A stretch of DNA of 64,000 nt from Syngnathus acus (GCF_901709675.1 NC_051103.1:3393501-3457500); one strand, 5' to 3'. Shown: positions 24,931-38,590, counted from the first letter of the stretch. The notes: generated by a model from the sequence alone, not told the origin. Program-made: numbers and translations.

Positions 24931-27900
24931 CGATGAATAGTAACCAGCTTCAGTTCATTATAATAGTAAACCACTAATAAGAAACATCACATTTGCGCAA
25001 CCGTGTCTTTTGTGTCCTTTGTCAGTTTGACAAACTGAACGTTTCGCTCAGTGTGCTTAGTTTTCCCCAGACTGCACTTAACACCAGTCATCGCTGACAG
25101 CCAGATATAATGATCCACCGCCTCTTATGGCCCATGCATCGGGGTCCCCTTCGCTTCACCTTCAAAGCGAGTGATTCATGGGAGGAGAAAGTGTGGATAG
25201 ACGGATGAGCAAGGTGACGCTAAAGATCCATTTTGACCCAAGTAAGCTGAGAGCAGACAGTTTGATTGGATGTAAACTTAAGCATGTCGGTGTTGTAGAA
25301 GGGGGGGTTCTCCATTTGAGGGTACCCCAGGGGTGACGTTGCGAAGTAGCCCCAGAAGCGTCAACAAACCTCAATGCTTCCAGCAGCTGTTCTTCATGTC
25401 TGGCTTCTGGGAAACTCATTTTGCCTACCACCGTTCTTGCTCCTGGATCAGATAGTAGGCCTTCTACAAGAAGTGATTTTTTTTTTGACACCACCCAACC
25501 TTGTCCTAATCTTGAGACTTGCACACACTTTGTCCTCCAAAGATAACATCAGTGTTGACCTTATGCCTTGTTAAAGAAGTGTTAATAGATGAGCAGTTGT
25601 CACATTACAAAACTGCGATCTTAGAATCCAAACAATTATGAAACACATTTGGAAACATTGTTGCAAAAATGTGTAGACGAATATGAAGAATGCTGATAAT
25701 GCAAATAGTTTGGCTATGTGCAAAGAACAATGAATGTTAATGTTCCAGAGGAAATTCAAACCTTTAACCAAACAGAGCTGCGAAAACAGCGCTACCAGTA
25801 AGCCTCGCCTCGAGAGGGGGAAAAAAGCAAAAACATACAAAAAGTCAGTCGGAAAAGAACAATCATTAATCAGTCTACAAGTTCTATCCTGAGTGGTGTC
25901 AATCCACATTGTCAACAAACTCCATTGTGCTTTACAAAACCAAGCAGGCCCCTCCCCTCCAGAACTTGCACAGCTGCAATGCCGAACATGTCCCAATATT
26001 TACATGGACCCAAATCTCTCCGAAAAAGCAAAACAAATAGATCACAAACATTGATGATGAACAGAAGTGCAGCATTACGGCTAACACCGATCCGTAAAAC
26101 ATGAGCGTCTTTTCTCCAGTGCATCGTTAGCAACAACTTGTCATCCGACTGCTTCCTCTGAGATTATTGCTCTTTCCGTGGTAGCCATGTTCTTCGTCTG
26201 CAGCAGATATGACTCATCGGCGAGGCTAATAAGGGCATGTCATGGCATAATGCAACAGATACATTGAATTAAACTTTCCCAGACGCATACACTCATAGCT
26301 CAACGTTGAGAGCAATTAAGCGTTTGGATTACATGTGACTTTGCGAGGCTCGTGTCCGCCGCTGCTGCCGGTCGACCCGACGGTAGCGCCGGTTAAGCCT
26401 CCTCATGGTTTCCCTGTCAGTAAGGTGAGTCAGGCCGTGACTAAACAGCGAAACTAAACCGCTAGCGTACATGGACGGGCACAAATGTGGAGAGTGCACC
26501 CGCCTACTCTCTGTGCTCTATACACAACAATCAACTATTTAGACGGAGAGATGGAGGGTGGGGCCGTTTTGTTCCTTTTCTAAGTCTTGACGTGAACCTG
26601 GAAGCGTTTGGAGCCTTGGAGGCCAAATGTCTGGTGGGGGCTGGCTGGTCCTCAGCATTGGAAATGGGCCAATGCCAAAAGGCCTGCAAGTCTGGCCTGG
26701 GTGGCTTCTATTCAACAGGAGCCCATGTAGTGATTTCATATGAATTAGGTTCCACTGGCAGATATGTTTAGACATACTTTGAATGTTGAGCAAAGTCAGA
26801 ATTAAATGCTAATGCTAACTTGATGTCGAATCGTAGCCTTCACTTCGTTTGAAAACTGTACTTGTGTGTTTGTTGTTTCCAATGGCCACATTGCCAGCGA
26901 CATGACAAGACAGAGCAAGAAAAAGCCAGGCCAAGCCACTCAGACATGATGTGGAATTAAGCAGTCGAACCGCACTAAGCTAGCCAATCAGAAGGAGACT
27001 AATGGGAGTACACGGACGTGGTATTTAGCTGTCACGAGGGCGGGCGGCCGCCGATGAAGATGCAACCACGATGCGGTGCGGCGCTCTGTGATTATGTTGT
27101 GCCGCCAGAGGAAAATCAAAGCGCTGATTATACTCTGCAGCTCGTTGTGGACGAGCGCTCCGAGACTCGGCGGTCGGATTTGACCGACACTGCAATGACA
27201 TCGGAGAGAGTTTCATTTTTATGTCGCGATCATCACAGCGCCCATTCGGCTCTGGCAATCCCTCAAAATGTTGACGCTAATATTGGCATTAAACAAAAGA
27301 CAATCAAGGAGTTTAGTGTTGAAAGTTGTGACTGGAAAAATCCATTTCTCCGTTTTATTGCTTCATCCAATTACAAGCTAACGGGGGGAAGGTCATCAAA
27401 AATAAATGTTTTACATCATTATGTCATGAGCATTGCTCATGTAAACATTGGGATTGTCATAGCAGTAACGTGAATCGAGCCTTAAGTCAATACAGTCGCC
27501 TTATCCAAATATTTAACACGGATGATAGTTTGTTTATCCCCAATGTAAAACCTAATTAGTTTATTTCGCTGAACATTGTCTCGGTTCAAGGTGCGCGTGT
27601 GAGTCATTTCTATTCTGAATAGGAAAAAGAATCAAGCAATGTAAAAACATATTTACAAAATGTTCCCCTTCAAAATCAGCTCCGCTCCAATGCATCCTTT
27701 GTGCAAGTATATGATATCCATTTCATTTTATGAGATTAAATTAAATCTGCGCATTCCCCGACACCTCCTCGCAGTTACTTTAGCTGACCATCCTTCAAAC
27801 GTAATCTCCGGTGACCCATCCACAGCTGGCAAACAGCCTGTCACCGCCGACCTTTAACCCCTCAGCCGACATGGCAGCCATCTCTCCCAATTATCCGCAA

Positions 27901-30471
27901 TTGGTCAGTTATTTTCTTAGGCCACCGAAATTACCATGCCGTCAAAAGTAAGCAGGCGATAAAATGTAAACGCTTCCATTTGCACATCAGAGAGGTGCGC
28001 GCCCTCACACATATGGGGCAAAACTTCAATTAATTAAACTGAAGCAGCTGTATTTGAAATCAGATGCATTTAATAAATCATTCATCGTAACTTCCCTTTG
28101 TGCAAAGAATCGGCCGTCCAATCCAATACATAGATTCCAGATTTGTGACCCCTTTTTCCAAACAATACCTAGCATACGCGAGATTTAGCGTTGCTATGAA
28201 ACCCCCAGTCTTGCGAGCGAGGGAAAAACTGAGATGGAGCGAATGGAAGAAGCGCGAATGGAGACGTTAATAGTTGGGGTTTGGGTGACTTAGCTTTGAC
28301 AGCCGTGATTACTGTAGTGGTAAAACAACAGTGCTTACAGGAAACTGCTGACTCTCATCCAGGACGGATCAAGTGAGATTGACATCGGGCATCGGCCGTG
28401 AGAGCGAGCACTGCCATGACACTGCCACTTCCAAAATAAATACGCTTCTCAATTGATCCGGAGAGTGATTTACTGTTCGGGGACGTTCCGAACATGATGA
28501 AGTAAGACCCGTGGCCACTCTTGTGGAAACTCAAGCGATACAATGCCCATGTTTTTATTTATGCTAACTCGGCATTTTATTTCTTTGCGTGCACGCGTTA
28601 CCTGTGTGACACAGTTTGGCTCGTGTGTGTTTACGTTGGGACGCAACTTCTCGCTGCTGTGTTTTTTTTCTGCTCTTTTCACAACAACCCTACATTCCGC
28701 CTTGTTTGTGTTTTTGCTGATGAGCCGCAGCCTCTGACGCACATGTAAATTGGGTCTACGTGTCTCCATTTAGGCCCAAATGGAGGGCAAAGCAAATCGG
28801 GTTGACCTCACGGTTGTTTTTCCATTTGGAACCAACGAAGTGATGTCATCAGCCTTGCAACTAAATTCTCAGCCTCTGCAAACACAGCAATTTGCCGGCT
28901 GATTGACAAGGCCATGATGTAATGCGCACCTCTAATATTTTTATTGACTCGAATATTATCTGCCAAAATGTCATTTATTTACCAATACGCCATTGCTTGG
29001 GCTCATTTTTCCGTCAAACCTCTCTCGTGATATTTGAGTGACAAATTAGTGCTTTATTTACTTATTTTCTTCCTCTAAGAAAAAAACGCTCAACCAATCT
29101 TATTTGACTGAGGAAACTAGACAAAAACGAGGAGGGGGGGAAAAAAAGGAACCTTTATTGCCACGCTTTGTCGGGTCGCTGACTCAGGCCGGGGCGCCGC
29201 GCCGGGTGCCAGGCGCCAATCACACTCGTGTACCACTTGGAGCTGCGAGTCTATGCCACCCTGGCTTTTCTCTCAAGCCTTACCGCGAGACAGGAATAAA
29301 AACAAGGGATAAAGAGGAGGACGTAAAGAAATGAATACCCTCCCCGGCATGTGACGGGCTTCAGACATTTGGCAGGGTAGAAAAAAAAAGGAAAAAAAAA
29401 GGCCTGTTCTTGTCAATAAATCAAGGCTCTAAAAAGTTTTGTCATGCTTTCCTCTCTGCCTCAAACAAATGAGGCGTATCGGAGAGAAAAATGATTCAGT
29501 CCAAACAAGGTCTGAGGACATCGGCTCACAAATCAAACCTTATGAAATCATACCTGCGCTGCAAACTTACAGTATGACGCATACAAATGCGCGTTTAGCT
29601 AGATGCTCTCAAATAACACATAATCCAATCTTAAATACAAAATCTTTATTGAGGTGTATTTTTTTTTAACTATAAGGAAATAGCAGACCTACCTCGATTA
29701 TTAAAAACCCCAAACCTCACACAATTAATGCACAATTAATTCCTAGTCGACAGACACGGCAACTTCGTGCAACACAGCGCCCGGATGTTTATAAAACATT
29801 TATTTTGAACAATATACAAAATTCTCACCGCTCTAACCAATACTGTATACATCATTAATAAAGACATAGTTTGCATGACAGCTTCTTTAACTAGGTGGCC
29901 CGAGTAATTCATTGGCATCATTAGGATCCTGACAGTGAAATGAGCGTAATTAAAAAGAATTACATGAAACACACACACCAATCATTGCGCGAGAAGACAA
30001 GGCAGAGAGATAAATACATCCAACTGTATGTAATCATGTTCATGCCTGTGGGCATATGAGAATAGATCATTTTTTTCATCGGAAAGGAATAAACTAAAAG
30101 GCATTTCCATCCTTGTCATGATGTGACTCCCACTTGGGGGGTTTTGCCCCCTCTTGTGGAGATGAGTTCAAGTGCCTCCAGGTGCTTGTTCGGGAGGCTA
30201 TCCAGTGTAAATAATCAGCACGGCCTTGGGCAGAATTGAGATTTTATAACAATAATATAGTGAGTTTGTTCTCCTATATTTAAAAACCTCAAAGCTGCAT
30301 GTTATGCAATAAATCCGTTTTTCTGTACAGAAATAGATTTGGTTCGACCACATAAGCAAATCGGGTCAAGTGTCATTTTGCTTTCTGATCAAATTGCCTT
30401 TTGTGTATTCCACTTATGGAAATATAAAAGCTTTACAGCCACTTCATAGTTTTGCTTGAAAGCGGAATGTA
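24931..30471. other. Non-coding, nothing firmly identified
   Basis: Frames of 141 codons (25571-25996, minus strand), 151 codons (27018-27473, plus strand) and 120 codons (25162-25524, minus strand) have no recognisable family, and no splice-site pair brackets them. Short CpG-denser patches occur at about 26345-26395 and 29165-29215. A weak CTCF-like word (read on minus as CCACAAGAGGGGGC) lies near 30146-30160. AT-rich sequence fills 29640-29830. Confidence 0.45.
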
Positions 30472-30488
30472 CCCCCCCCCCCCCCCCC
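30472..30488. repeat. Poly(C) homopolymer, 17 bases
   Basis: An uninterrupted run of 17 C. On the minus strand it gives a glycine run in a short frame, which is an artefact of the repeat. Confidence 0.9.
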
Positions 30489-30779
30489 ACAGCTGTTGCA
30501 AGAAAACCAAAACCCGTTAATGCTTTGTATGATTGTGGGTTGACGCTGAACCAAACTTTCCTTCCAATCCACCGTAGCATCTGCTGTTTTGGTTTACACG
30601 GAGCCGCCAGAGGCCAAAAGCCACATTTTCCTCATGTCAAATGGTTCCGTCAACCCTTTTCTTCAATTTGACCCCTCCTCCCCCCCTTTATTACTTCTAA
30701 TGAATCAAGTCAGAATGAAGGATCACAATCATTCTTCATCATCCTGCCATTTTTACAAGTAATTAAGCCTGAGTAAAAG

Positions 30780-31010
30780 TGGAACACACCATGTCAAACA
30801 TACAGACGCTTGTTGTAATTATTCAAAGGGAGGGGGCGTAACCCCGTCTGATAATTGGTGGCTGTTTTAAGAAAATCTGCCCGGCTATCAGTCACCTAAA
30901 TGGGGCGTTGGAGGGGCCCGAGCTCACACGCTCACGTCTTGAGCAGAGGAAACAGAGAGCCGGCCGGCTGTTTTTCAGGTTCACGGGAGTGTTGTTAGGG
31001 TCTCTCGCCG
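30780..31010. promoter_or_regulatory. Candidate conserved non-coding element (unproven)
   Basis: A compact cluster of TAATTATTCAAAGGG (homeodomain-like word beside a TCF/LEF-like word, about 30816-30830), GGGGGCGTA (SP/KLF-like, about 30832), ATAATTGG (about 30851) and AAATGGGGCG (about 30898) in repeat-free sequence with no open frame. Inference only. Confidence 0.22.
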
Positions 31011-34000
31011 TAAACTAGCTCAGCTTCCCTGGTGGTCGGCCAAGAGAAATGGCGCGGCCCCTCGGGGAAGCGGATGACTCACAATGTGTGTTTCTGGGAG
31101 CCAACCACCATCATTTTGCTCCAAACACACTTGAACCTTAAATTCAGTCGGAGCTCCACTTTGAGAGCTACTTAATTTCCCAGTGCATTTGTGGAAGTGG
31201 TAAATCACGGCTGCTATTACGACTCCCGGCGAGCATTAATTGATAGTCATTTGTAATGGCGGAGCACGTGTCATTTTTTTTCGCTATTATTCAACCCGGC
31301 TGTCATGTTTTCAAACGGTGAGTAATGCTCAACGTTGGCTCTGTTCCTCACAAGTGATATAATCATCAAAAAATAGCATCAGTAGCAAAGCGGCGGAGTA
31401 AATACATTCAAATAATAACGATTATGAGTCGATTATGTAACTTCCTCCATAATCCCCAAAACGATCCGTGCTAATAAATTGCAATCTCACTTTGCAGAAG
31501 CTAAAAGCTACATTTGAAGTTGTCATTGTGGTTGTCATCGCTCTCCCGGTTGCTTGTCTTGGCTGTGACTGCGTTTCCTGTACGTGCTGTCAGTGCAGCT
31601 TAAGCGGCGGTGGCGACTGGGCAGCGGAGTGGAACATGGTAGTCACCGTACGGTAGTCAACCGTGGAGCCGGAGAGTCGCTGTCCTCGAATCTGGAGCGG
31701 AGAACTGGGATCTCACTGTCCGCCCTCGCTATTCCTTTTCTCTCCTTCGCTATACGGCCGCAGGTGTCACTCTTCCCTACATCCTCTCTCACTTCCATTT
31801 TCCCCTGCGCTCTCCTTGTGTGGAACAGGTGACACATCGCAAGTAACCCAGCGGCCTGCTTCCAAAGTGACGGCATTAGTCACCTGAAAGCAAACAAACT
31901 GCAACTAATCTTGGGACTGTTTACCAGTAAATGTCACCGCAGCGGAGACGTAAATTGGTGTGGGTCGTCGCCATGGTGAACGCTCGCACCTATCCGACCT
32001 CTTCCACTCTGTATGGTTAATGGGAATTAATGACCCCCCGAAATAATACGGGAGGAGGCTGAAACGGCGTCTGCTTTCCTCGCCAGCATCTCCGCCCTAA
32101 CGTGGCTTGCCCTTCGGTGACGTCCAGCCAGGAATATGTATATGGCAGAAAGCTGCATTATGGTTTTCATTTTGGCTTTTATTATGACTAAAAACACAGC
32201 GACAGTGATGAGTGTGACGCGAGCAATGGCCGAGCGTCTCTCCAGCTTCGTGCCAGGTCACTAACGTGGAGTGGCTAGCCAGCTCTGAGGCTAATTTCAT
32301 CTCATTACACGCGAGGCGAGGCAGGTAGACGCTCAAACTCTTTCCAGCGTGCAGCTAAGGAAAATAAAACAACATGTGGCCGCAGCAACAGTCGCTCGCA
32401 AACCCGGAGTCCGCCTCGCTCAGGTAGATTCAAAAAATCTTCCACCTGCTTCTTGCGACATCATTCAAGAATATGATCCACCACGTCTAAGCTCACCTCA
32501 TCTCCCACGCCATTTTTATTTGTGTCTTCTCCAAAGATTTATATAGTGGTAGATTCAGTTTAGTATGTGAGCAGTGAGTTGTGCAAACCACATCATGACA
32601 ACTCACGCTCTGCCACACACTATAGCAGACTTCCGGCTATCTCCACACACACGTATAAGTTGCTGACTAATCATAATTCAGATGGGGGGGGTCGTGCAAT
32701 CGTGGGTGGGATGTATGTAAGGTTACCTGATGTCAACACCTAAGCTGACACGCGTGACATCAATCTCTGTGTGGTCTTGGTTTCTTGTGTGTTAAGTATG
32801 TGACTGAGGTTATTAGAAAAAAAAATTGGAAACCACAGTGATGGATCTTCTGTCATGTCTATGCCCGACCACTGACTTGAGCAGGAGAGGGCATAAAACT
32901 GTTGAAGAGTGGCTAACATGGTCACGACTTCACATCTCACAGTATTACATTGATAAATTCCAACAGGCGGGAAACACTCAAGTTTGCTAATCATGTTTCA
33001 TGCGCTTGTAGCTTCTCTCAAATCTTCCATGTTTAGGTTTCAACGTCAAAGCAAGTTCTTGCTAGATGAAATCGAATCTGCTTATGGTATCCAACATTTA
33101 TTTACAGAAAGCATTCATTTTCTGGGTGGATATGGCTCATTGTACGCCTGACATGTTTGGGCGAAGCTGGAGATATTAATGTGTGGCTTTGTCAGTCAAG
33201 CGAGTAGTTTGACCATCAAACTGTAACCTCAGTGGAGCGAGGGGTGTGGGTTACATAGACCCATCGGTGTCAGTATAGGCAGGCTCCTGACCCGGTAATG
33301 GGCCTCTGCTTTTGCTGCATGCAAGGTGCTGCGGGGTTGAAACACTGTCGCACATGTGTGGCCCCTCACTCACATCTTGTTAAAGTTCATGGCTAATTCT
33401 AGATGGAAAGATGCACTGATTAGCGTTAAGACTTACTGGTTTGATACCCAAGTTCGACCCAAGCCCGCCCGGCAGTAAATGGGTTGTCCATTTGCTTACC
33501 TGCTAGAGCCTTTCAATCAGGCTAATTTCAACAAGTCAAAGAATAGTGTGTAAAGTGTACTGTATGTATATTTGTTTCATTTTTGGAAAATTTAGATAGA
33601 AGCATGTCCTTGGAGAATACGTTTTGACTGATGTCAGTGAGTTGTTATTGTTTTACCTGGATTCTCGATAATCACCTTTATATTCTTGAAAAATGACTCT
33701 TTGGGGTTCTTGTTGCAAAAATGTGTTGAAATGTAAATTGGGTGTTATGATGGTAGAATTTTCATGATTAGTGCTAGTTTGGCATCAACTTTAGGAATAA
33801 CCTGATGGAAGTTACTCAAAGCACATGCTGAGCTGTTTTCTCTTGTTCTGTATGCCAAACGGATTTTATAATAATATCAATCATTAAATGTTGTCTTTGC
33901 TAGTTAAGTAATTTCTTCTCAAAATCCATATGGTATGTGTGTGGTAAGGTCCAATGCTAACAGTCTAATCTGCAATGGCAATGTGACTAATGACTGTTTG

Positions 34001-34210
34001 GGAACTAAGGTCCTGGTTAAGGGAGGAACTCATTAATCAGCATCCCAAACACTTTTGTTCTTGTGCCGAGGTCCTCTAATCAGCCTTGAGGGTCGAATGT
34101 AAAACCTGTATTTGAATCGTCCACTCCTTTCGACTTCCTTGGGGGTCCGCAAACCGGATGAAAATAGTCAATTATCTGGTCGGGCACCTGGTGGGTCCAA
34201 GTATATTTCA
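31011..34210. other. Non-coding, nothing specific recognised
   Basis: Frames do not exceed 84 codons and overlap on both strands (for example 31584-31887). A G run lies at about 32683-32690. Nothing resembling a transposon end, tRNA or exon was recognised. A GTTCGACCC word near 33451 resembles a B box but has no tRNA-like context. Confidence 0.45.
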
Positions 34211-34226
34211 GGGGGGGGGGGGGGGG
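34211..34226. repeat. Poly(G) homopolymer, 16 bases
   Basis: An uninterrupted run of 16 G. It can form intermolecular quadruplex and is prone to slippage and sequencing error, so its exact length is uncertain. Confidence 0.88.
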
Positions 34227-36689
34227 CAGTGCCCCTGTGCTCCCCCTTCTAGCTCCGCCAGTGCTCCTTTCATTCGGGTATCTTCTTATTGCGGAGTGTA
34301 AGTCAGTGAAAATGTAGCAGTTGGGTGATGGTGTGTCAGTCCCCTGACTCAATAAATATACGAGGACAAATGATCAGAGACGTAAGACTAGAAGACAGAC
34401 GGAGATGGGTGGTCGGAAAGCAGCGAGGCTTCATCAGTCCAGTGGAAGATTTCAATTAGTCATGGAAACAGAGGAGTGGTCCTCTGTGCTTCAGCAGCGA
34501 CAGACTTCACTTGTCCTCCTGACACACATTTGCGCTACTCCTCCTCTCGGCCGTCTACTGCTGTCCATCCTCATTTCCTCCCATCTCGGCATCTCCACTC
34601 CCTTTTCCTCAGTAGTTCTAACGTCTTCCCTAACCTCCAATTTGAACGCAGCTTTTCCTTCCCCGTTTTCCCGTAGCGCCTCTTTTCGAGCAGTTTCTCG
34701 CTTGGTGACAGCTGAGCTTTGACAGCCTTTTACGTTCTATTTTTCTCCACCACAGCGAGAGAACACTCGGGCATCGGGGGGCCTTGTTCAAACAAACACG
34801 AGGCCATGTGGTTCGCCGAGGGTGGCGACACGCCATAACAAACCGCCGGCTCCTGGCCGTCGCAGGCGCACGGTGATTAGGGCCCCCGCTACGGCGGACG
34901 GGGGGTGAAGCCGGACCTTCCATGCTGGTCTCCATGACAACCAGACAACAACACAGCAGCCGGGAGGTGCGGCGTGTTGGCAGATGAGAGCGTTAATGTA
35001 TCGAACCACCTGGCCCAACGTGTATGAGATGGAATCATAACAATGGAAATGAGAAAGGGAATTACTCAGAGCAAAGATTGAAGAAACAAAAAAATATCTA
35101 TTTTATATAGCCAGGCTCCAGGGTGAGGTGTGCGGAGTCTGAAAAGGCCAAAAGTAAGGATATGAGTCAGGCTTAGTCATGTCAATTTACATCCACTGGA
35201 TGAGAGACTTTAGCTTGTTCCAGAGTCCATTACTAGAATAAGACACACATTTCATGTTCTCTGATACAGCAGTCAATTAGAGAAATGTTTTGATGGACAC
35301 ACCCATCTGGATCTTGTTTCGACAGAGGAACCCGACTTGTTCGGATTTCGGAGCAGTTTCCACTCTTGACATCTCGTTCACAAATTGTACCTTGCAACAT
35401 CTACGTACATAAATATCATTTTTATCAATTTACAGTACATTTCCGATAAAAGTCCCATTCAATAAATTGAATGTCCACGTCTAAGTTATCCTCACCTCTG
35501 GACATGAATTTTCTACTCCACTATATCCGAGTTGGTGCTTAGTAACCCGGACCTACCTGAGCAGCAAACAAACAAGACTACTTAATGTCAACCATGTTCT
35601 TTTTTTTTTTTCAGCATAAGCTAATTAAAGCTAATTTTAATGGCTAAACTGCTCTACTGCCAACATGCAGCGTTTTTGACAACAGCCAATTTGGCCATCA
35701 TGCCACCATCTCGCTTGCCAGTGTGACCGCTCATATGTTGTTATAGTCTCATTCCAGCCAAAACCGAGTCGGAGACAGAATACAAGACATGGAAATATAG
35801 AAACTAATTTATGAGCACGGAAAACCAATGTGAATTCCAAATGAGGTCTATACTAAAAAACTATGACACGGTAAGAAAAATACAAAATTGCAGGTAAAGG
35901 GAAAATAGTCCAAACAGTTTACGCCACGCATCTCGATAAGATCTCCCGGCCACAAATAAAAAACACATTAGTAGTTTGTTTCCACAAGCCTCCCTTAAAA
36001 GTTGGACTCCCGGCTTGCACTTAGCACAAACTCATGGAATAAGTGGCCAGATCTGCAGTGAGATTACACAAATGACCCTCACCATTCTCTTCATCTCTTT
36101 GACCAGCTTTCCTCCACATTACTCCATCTCGAGCTGTCTCATGACCCCATATGCTGATTGTAATTCACTTGTAGTCCATCCTAATATAGCTGCATATAAT
36201 TCAAATGCTTTCCTCGTTCAATAGCCCCAGCATTAACCTTCACCTGTATTATCTAACCCCATTATCGACTTGAGCGATTGTTGGGACGAGAACTCACTGA
36301 AAATCAGGTGAGGTCTAGATGGAGAAGAATGATAAAGCACATTTCTTGGGCAGATTACGCAAATCAAATCACAGCAGTCGCTGGAGACCAGAATGGAAAC
36401 AGGCTGTTTTTTGTTAAGTCTTCATCAATAAGCAACTTGTGTTTGTTTATGTATTTACGCTGGTGACAAGCATTAGGCAGATTCTTGGATGACTACAAAA
36501 GGGGGCCAAACTAACGTAAATAAAATACGTTTCTTGCTAGCTTAATTTGTTATTTTCGTTTTAGCGGAAAAGCCGTACTAAAATTCCATTTTTTTTCTTC
36601 TAATATTGAAAGCGTTTTTTTTTTTTTTACAGTACATCTATAAATCAAATAGTGGTATACTCAAATATCTACCTCTGCATCTTTGAAGA
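34227..36689. other. Non-coding, GC-richer at 34.7-35.0 kb
   Basis: A CpG-richer stretch covers about 34790-34960 but has no TATA/initiator arrangement or downstream exon that I can see. T runs lie at about 35600-35611 and 36616-36628. The 105- and 101-codon frames at 34405-34935 lie on opposite strands and overlap, which is consistent with GC-rich chance frames. Confidence 0.42.
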
Positions 36690-36706
36690 TTTTTTTTTTT
36701 TTTTTT
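36690..36706. repeat. Poly(T) tract, 17 bases
   Basis: An uninterrupted T run. Similar T tracts follow at 38096-38113, 38325-38340, 42905-42921, 49009-49028 and 49601-49620. None sits next to a recognisable retrocopy or SINE body, so they are listed as simple sequence. Confidence 0.85.
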
Positions 36707-36829
36707 CGGGGGTCGGGTTAAGATCAACTTGTATTTGGTGAAACACAGCAAGAGATCATGCAGTAGCATATGCTTTTTTTTTTCTTCTTCCCAACCCTTG
36801 GAGGGAGCAGTGCTTAGTTTGACGCCACT

Positions 36830-37030
36830 GATTGCACCCCAAGGCCCCGGGAACATTGGAGGCGTTGTATGGTGAGGGAGCCTCCAAGTCTGATAGATTA
36901 ACATTAATATGGACTGAGGGAGAAGGCGAGCCATATTAAAGGTCATTTCCCTCTTCACGGCTGCTGAGGGAACTCGTAACGGGCCATTGGCCGCTGCGGG
37001 GCCACACGTACATTAACAATGCAAAGAGAT
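36830..37030. promoter_or_regulatory. Candidate conserved non-coding element (unproven)
   Basis: Repeat-free block with AGATTAACATTAATATGG (about 36895-36912), CCATATTAAAGG (about 36931), GGGCCATTGGCCGC (about 36980) and TTAACAATGC (about 37013). These resemble homeodomain, MADS-like, NF-Y-like and SOX-like sites. There is no open frame. Assignment rests on motif texture only. Confidence 0.2.
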
Positions 37031-37334
37031 ACAATCAGATGGAGATAGAAAGGACCCAGATGTATGATCATATCAAGATCATGCAAAATCTAGTATGTGG
37101 AGAAGGGATATGGGCATGCGCTGCTGCTGACAGGCTATTAAAAAAAAAAAAACGGGAATTTATAACTCCCAATATGGTGATTAAGGATTCAAGCTTCAGC
37201 TTGGTGTCACACTGGGCTTGTTTTCTGTCCGTAAATCTAACAGCCAGGCTTCCCCACCTACCCGTTTTATGGAGGTGATTACATCAGCCAAAGTAGGATT
37301 AAGGCCTTTTCATGTCGGTTTCTCACTGTGCAAT

Positions 37335-37410
37335 AAAGGATGAGCGAGTACCCCGATACCAGGTATCGATATCGGTACTCATACCAATATTGGCCGCCCT
37401 CTTGTGGCCA
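37335..37410. repeat. GATATCGG-type dispersed repeat fragment
   Basis: CGAGTACCCCGATACCAGG, TATCGATATCGGTACTC and ATACCAATATTGG follow in order, then a GCCGCCCTCTTGTGG motif. The GATATCGGTAC...GGTATCG words are shared with 43552-43638, which shows that these are two diverged pieces of one family. The ends are not clear enough to assign a superfamily. Confidence 0.55.
37393..37407 (-). promoter_or_regulatory. CTCF-like motif
   Basis: The minus strand reads CCACAAGAGGGCGGC, one mismatch to the vertebrate CTCF core CCASYAGRKGGCRSY. It directly abuts the GATATCGG repeat fragment, so the site may have been carried in by a mobile element. Occupancy is not shown by sequence. Confidence 0.5.
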
Positions 37411-38095
37411 TTTTATGTTCACCACCACAATATAAAAAAAAATAACGTCCTGGCTATGTTGTCTTTGGTTGTCTTCCCATTTCAGTCTATTTAAAAACGG
37501 GCACAGCCTCATGCATTACCTGTCCTTACATTATGTCACGAAGGGATCGCGGTTTTTTTGCTCCAGCACTTAAAAGCCCCCCGTTGACGGACAAAGACGT
37601 AATCAAACAAACTGTGACCAAAAGACGCCTGCCTTTCCTCTGCACAATGAAAGCCACCCACCAACACGCTCAATCTATGTTAAGTGATTTTGCACTTAAG
37701 TGGCAGCGAGACGAAACCGCATTATCTACAACTTTAGTGGTCGGGGGTTCTCTCTTGAAACATTATATCAATCTCAAAGGAAGGGTAATAGTCGTTTCCC
37801 CCGCTCCATTTTCCGAGCCGCTAATATGTTAGGATGTTCGTCCACTCCCACGTGAAGCAACTAAATCATCACCGTTCCCGTATTACCCTGACTGTAACCA
37901 TATGTGCGTTAGAAGACATTCCACTGGAGGACTCCCCGAGCACAAAACTCATAATCATAAACTTGCTTAGTGAGCAAAGACTATTTGACAGCACCGACCA
38001 CCACAATTGTCTGACCGGTCACATGAGTCACATGACAGGTTTTCCCTCGGCAGTCAAATACAAGTCCGAGCAGAAATAATGATCTCATTTTTACC

Positions 38096-38113
38096 TTTTT
38101 TTTTTTTTTTTTT
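38096..38113. repeat. Poly(T) tract, 18 bases
   Basis: An uninterrupted T run with a second, shorter T run about 20 bases downstream (near 38134-38146). A further 16-base run is at 38325-38340. Confidence 0.85.
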
Positions 38114-38573
38114 AATGACCATGCAAATGCCCCTTTTTTTTTTTTAACTGTACAAGAGTGGACTTAGAAATGAGTTGGCGTGATGGTTTGTAGCTCCACA
38201 AGGAAAGCATTGCGTCTGGTTGCCCAGCCGGGGCCAACTGGGTGGTCTTGCAAAAATGGGTTTCTGGGAAAATGCGTTGTCTGTCACTTTGTGAAGAAAG
38301 GTGATGTAGGCATACCATAAGACATTTTTTTTTTTTTTTTGGCATTCAATAGAATTTTATTTGAAAAATCTGCCATAACTTGTCCTATCCCATGTTATGT
38401 TTCTCTTTTTTTTTTGTACATTGCAATTTTTTACGTTCTCATACTTTAAGTCAACACCGCCTGTGAGTAAGTTGCATGCCACAACTGTAGGGGGAGCCAC
38501 GGAGCGACACTAAAAAAACATAAGTATTCCTTCGATAGCTTTCCCCTTCATTCCTCATCACACATGCCGCCAC

Positions 38574-38590
38574 TGCCGCCGCCGCCGCCG
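38574..38590. repeat. (GCC)n trinucleotide tract
   Basis: About five GCC units, with related GCCGCCACT just before. No reading frame with start or splice context runs through it. Confidence 0.75.

Noticed and set aside
25162-25996. Two minus-strand frames (120 and 141 codons) as a decayed transposase
   Set aside because: I looked for Tc1/mariner or hAT-like catalytic surroundings and saw none. The nearby solo hAT end at 24930 is not positioned to make this its coding region with any certainty.
27018-27473. 151-codon plus-strand frame
   Set aside because: A 77-codon minus-strand frame overlaps it, there is no domain, and the 3' half is AT-ending and low in coding character.
30146-30160. CTCF motif (minus strand CCACAAGAGGGGGC)
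   Set aside because: The extra G shifts the core so that at least three consensus positions fail. Mentioned only as a weak word and not counted.
33440-33480. B-box-like GTTCGACCC near 33.45 kb
   Set aside because: Isolated short match; the surrounding sequence does not fold like a tRNA.
34211-34226. CRISPR, integron or other prokaryotic systems anywhere in the window
   Set aside because: No direct-repeat/spacer array, no ribosome-binding-site-linked operons, and the repeat content is vertebrate in type throughout.
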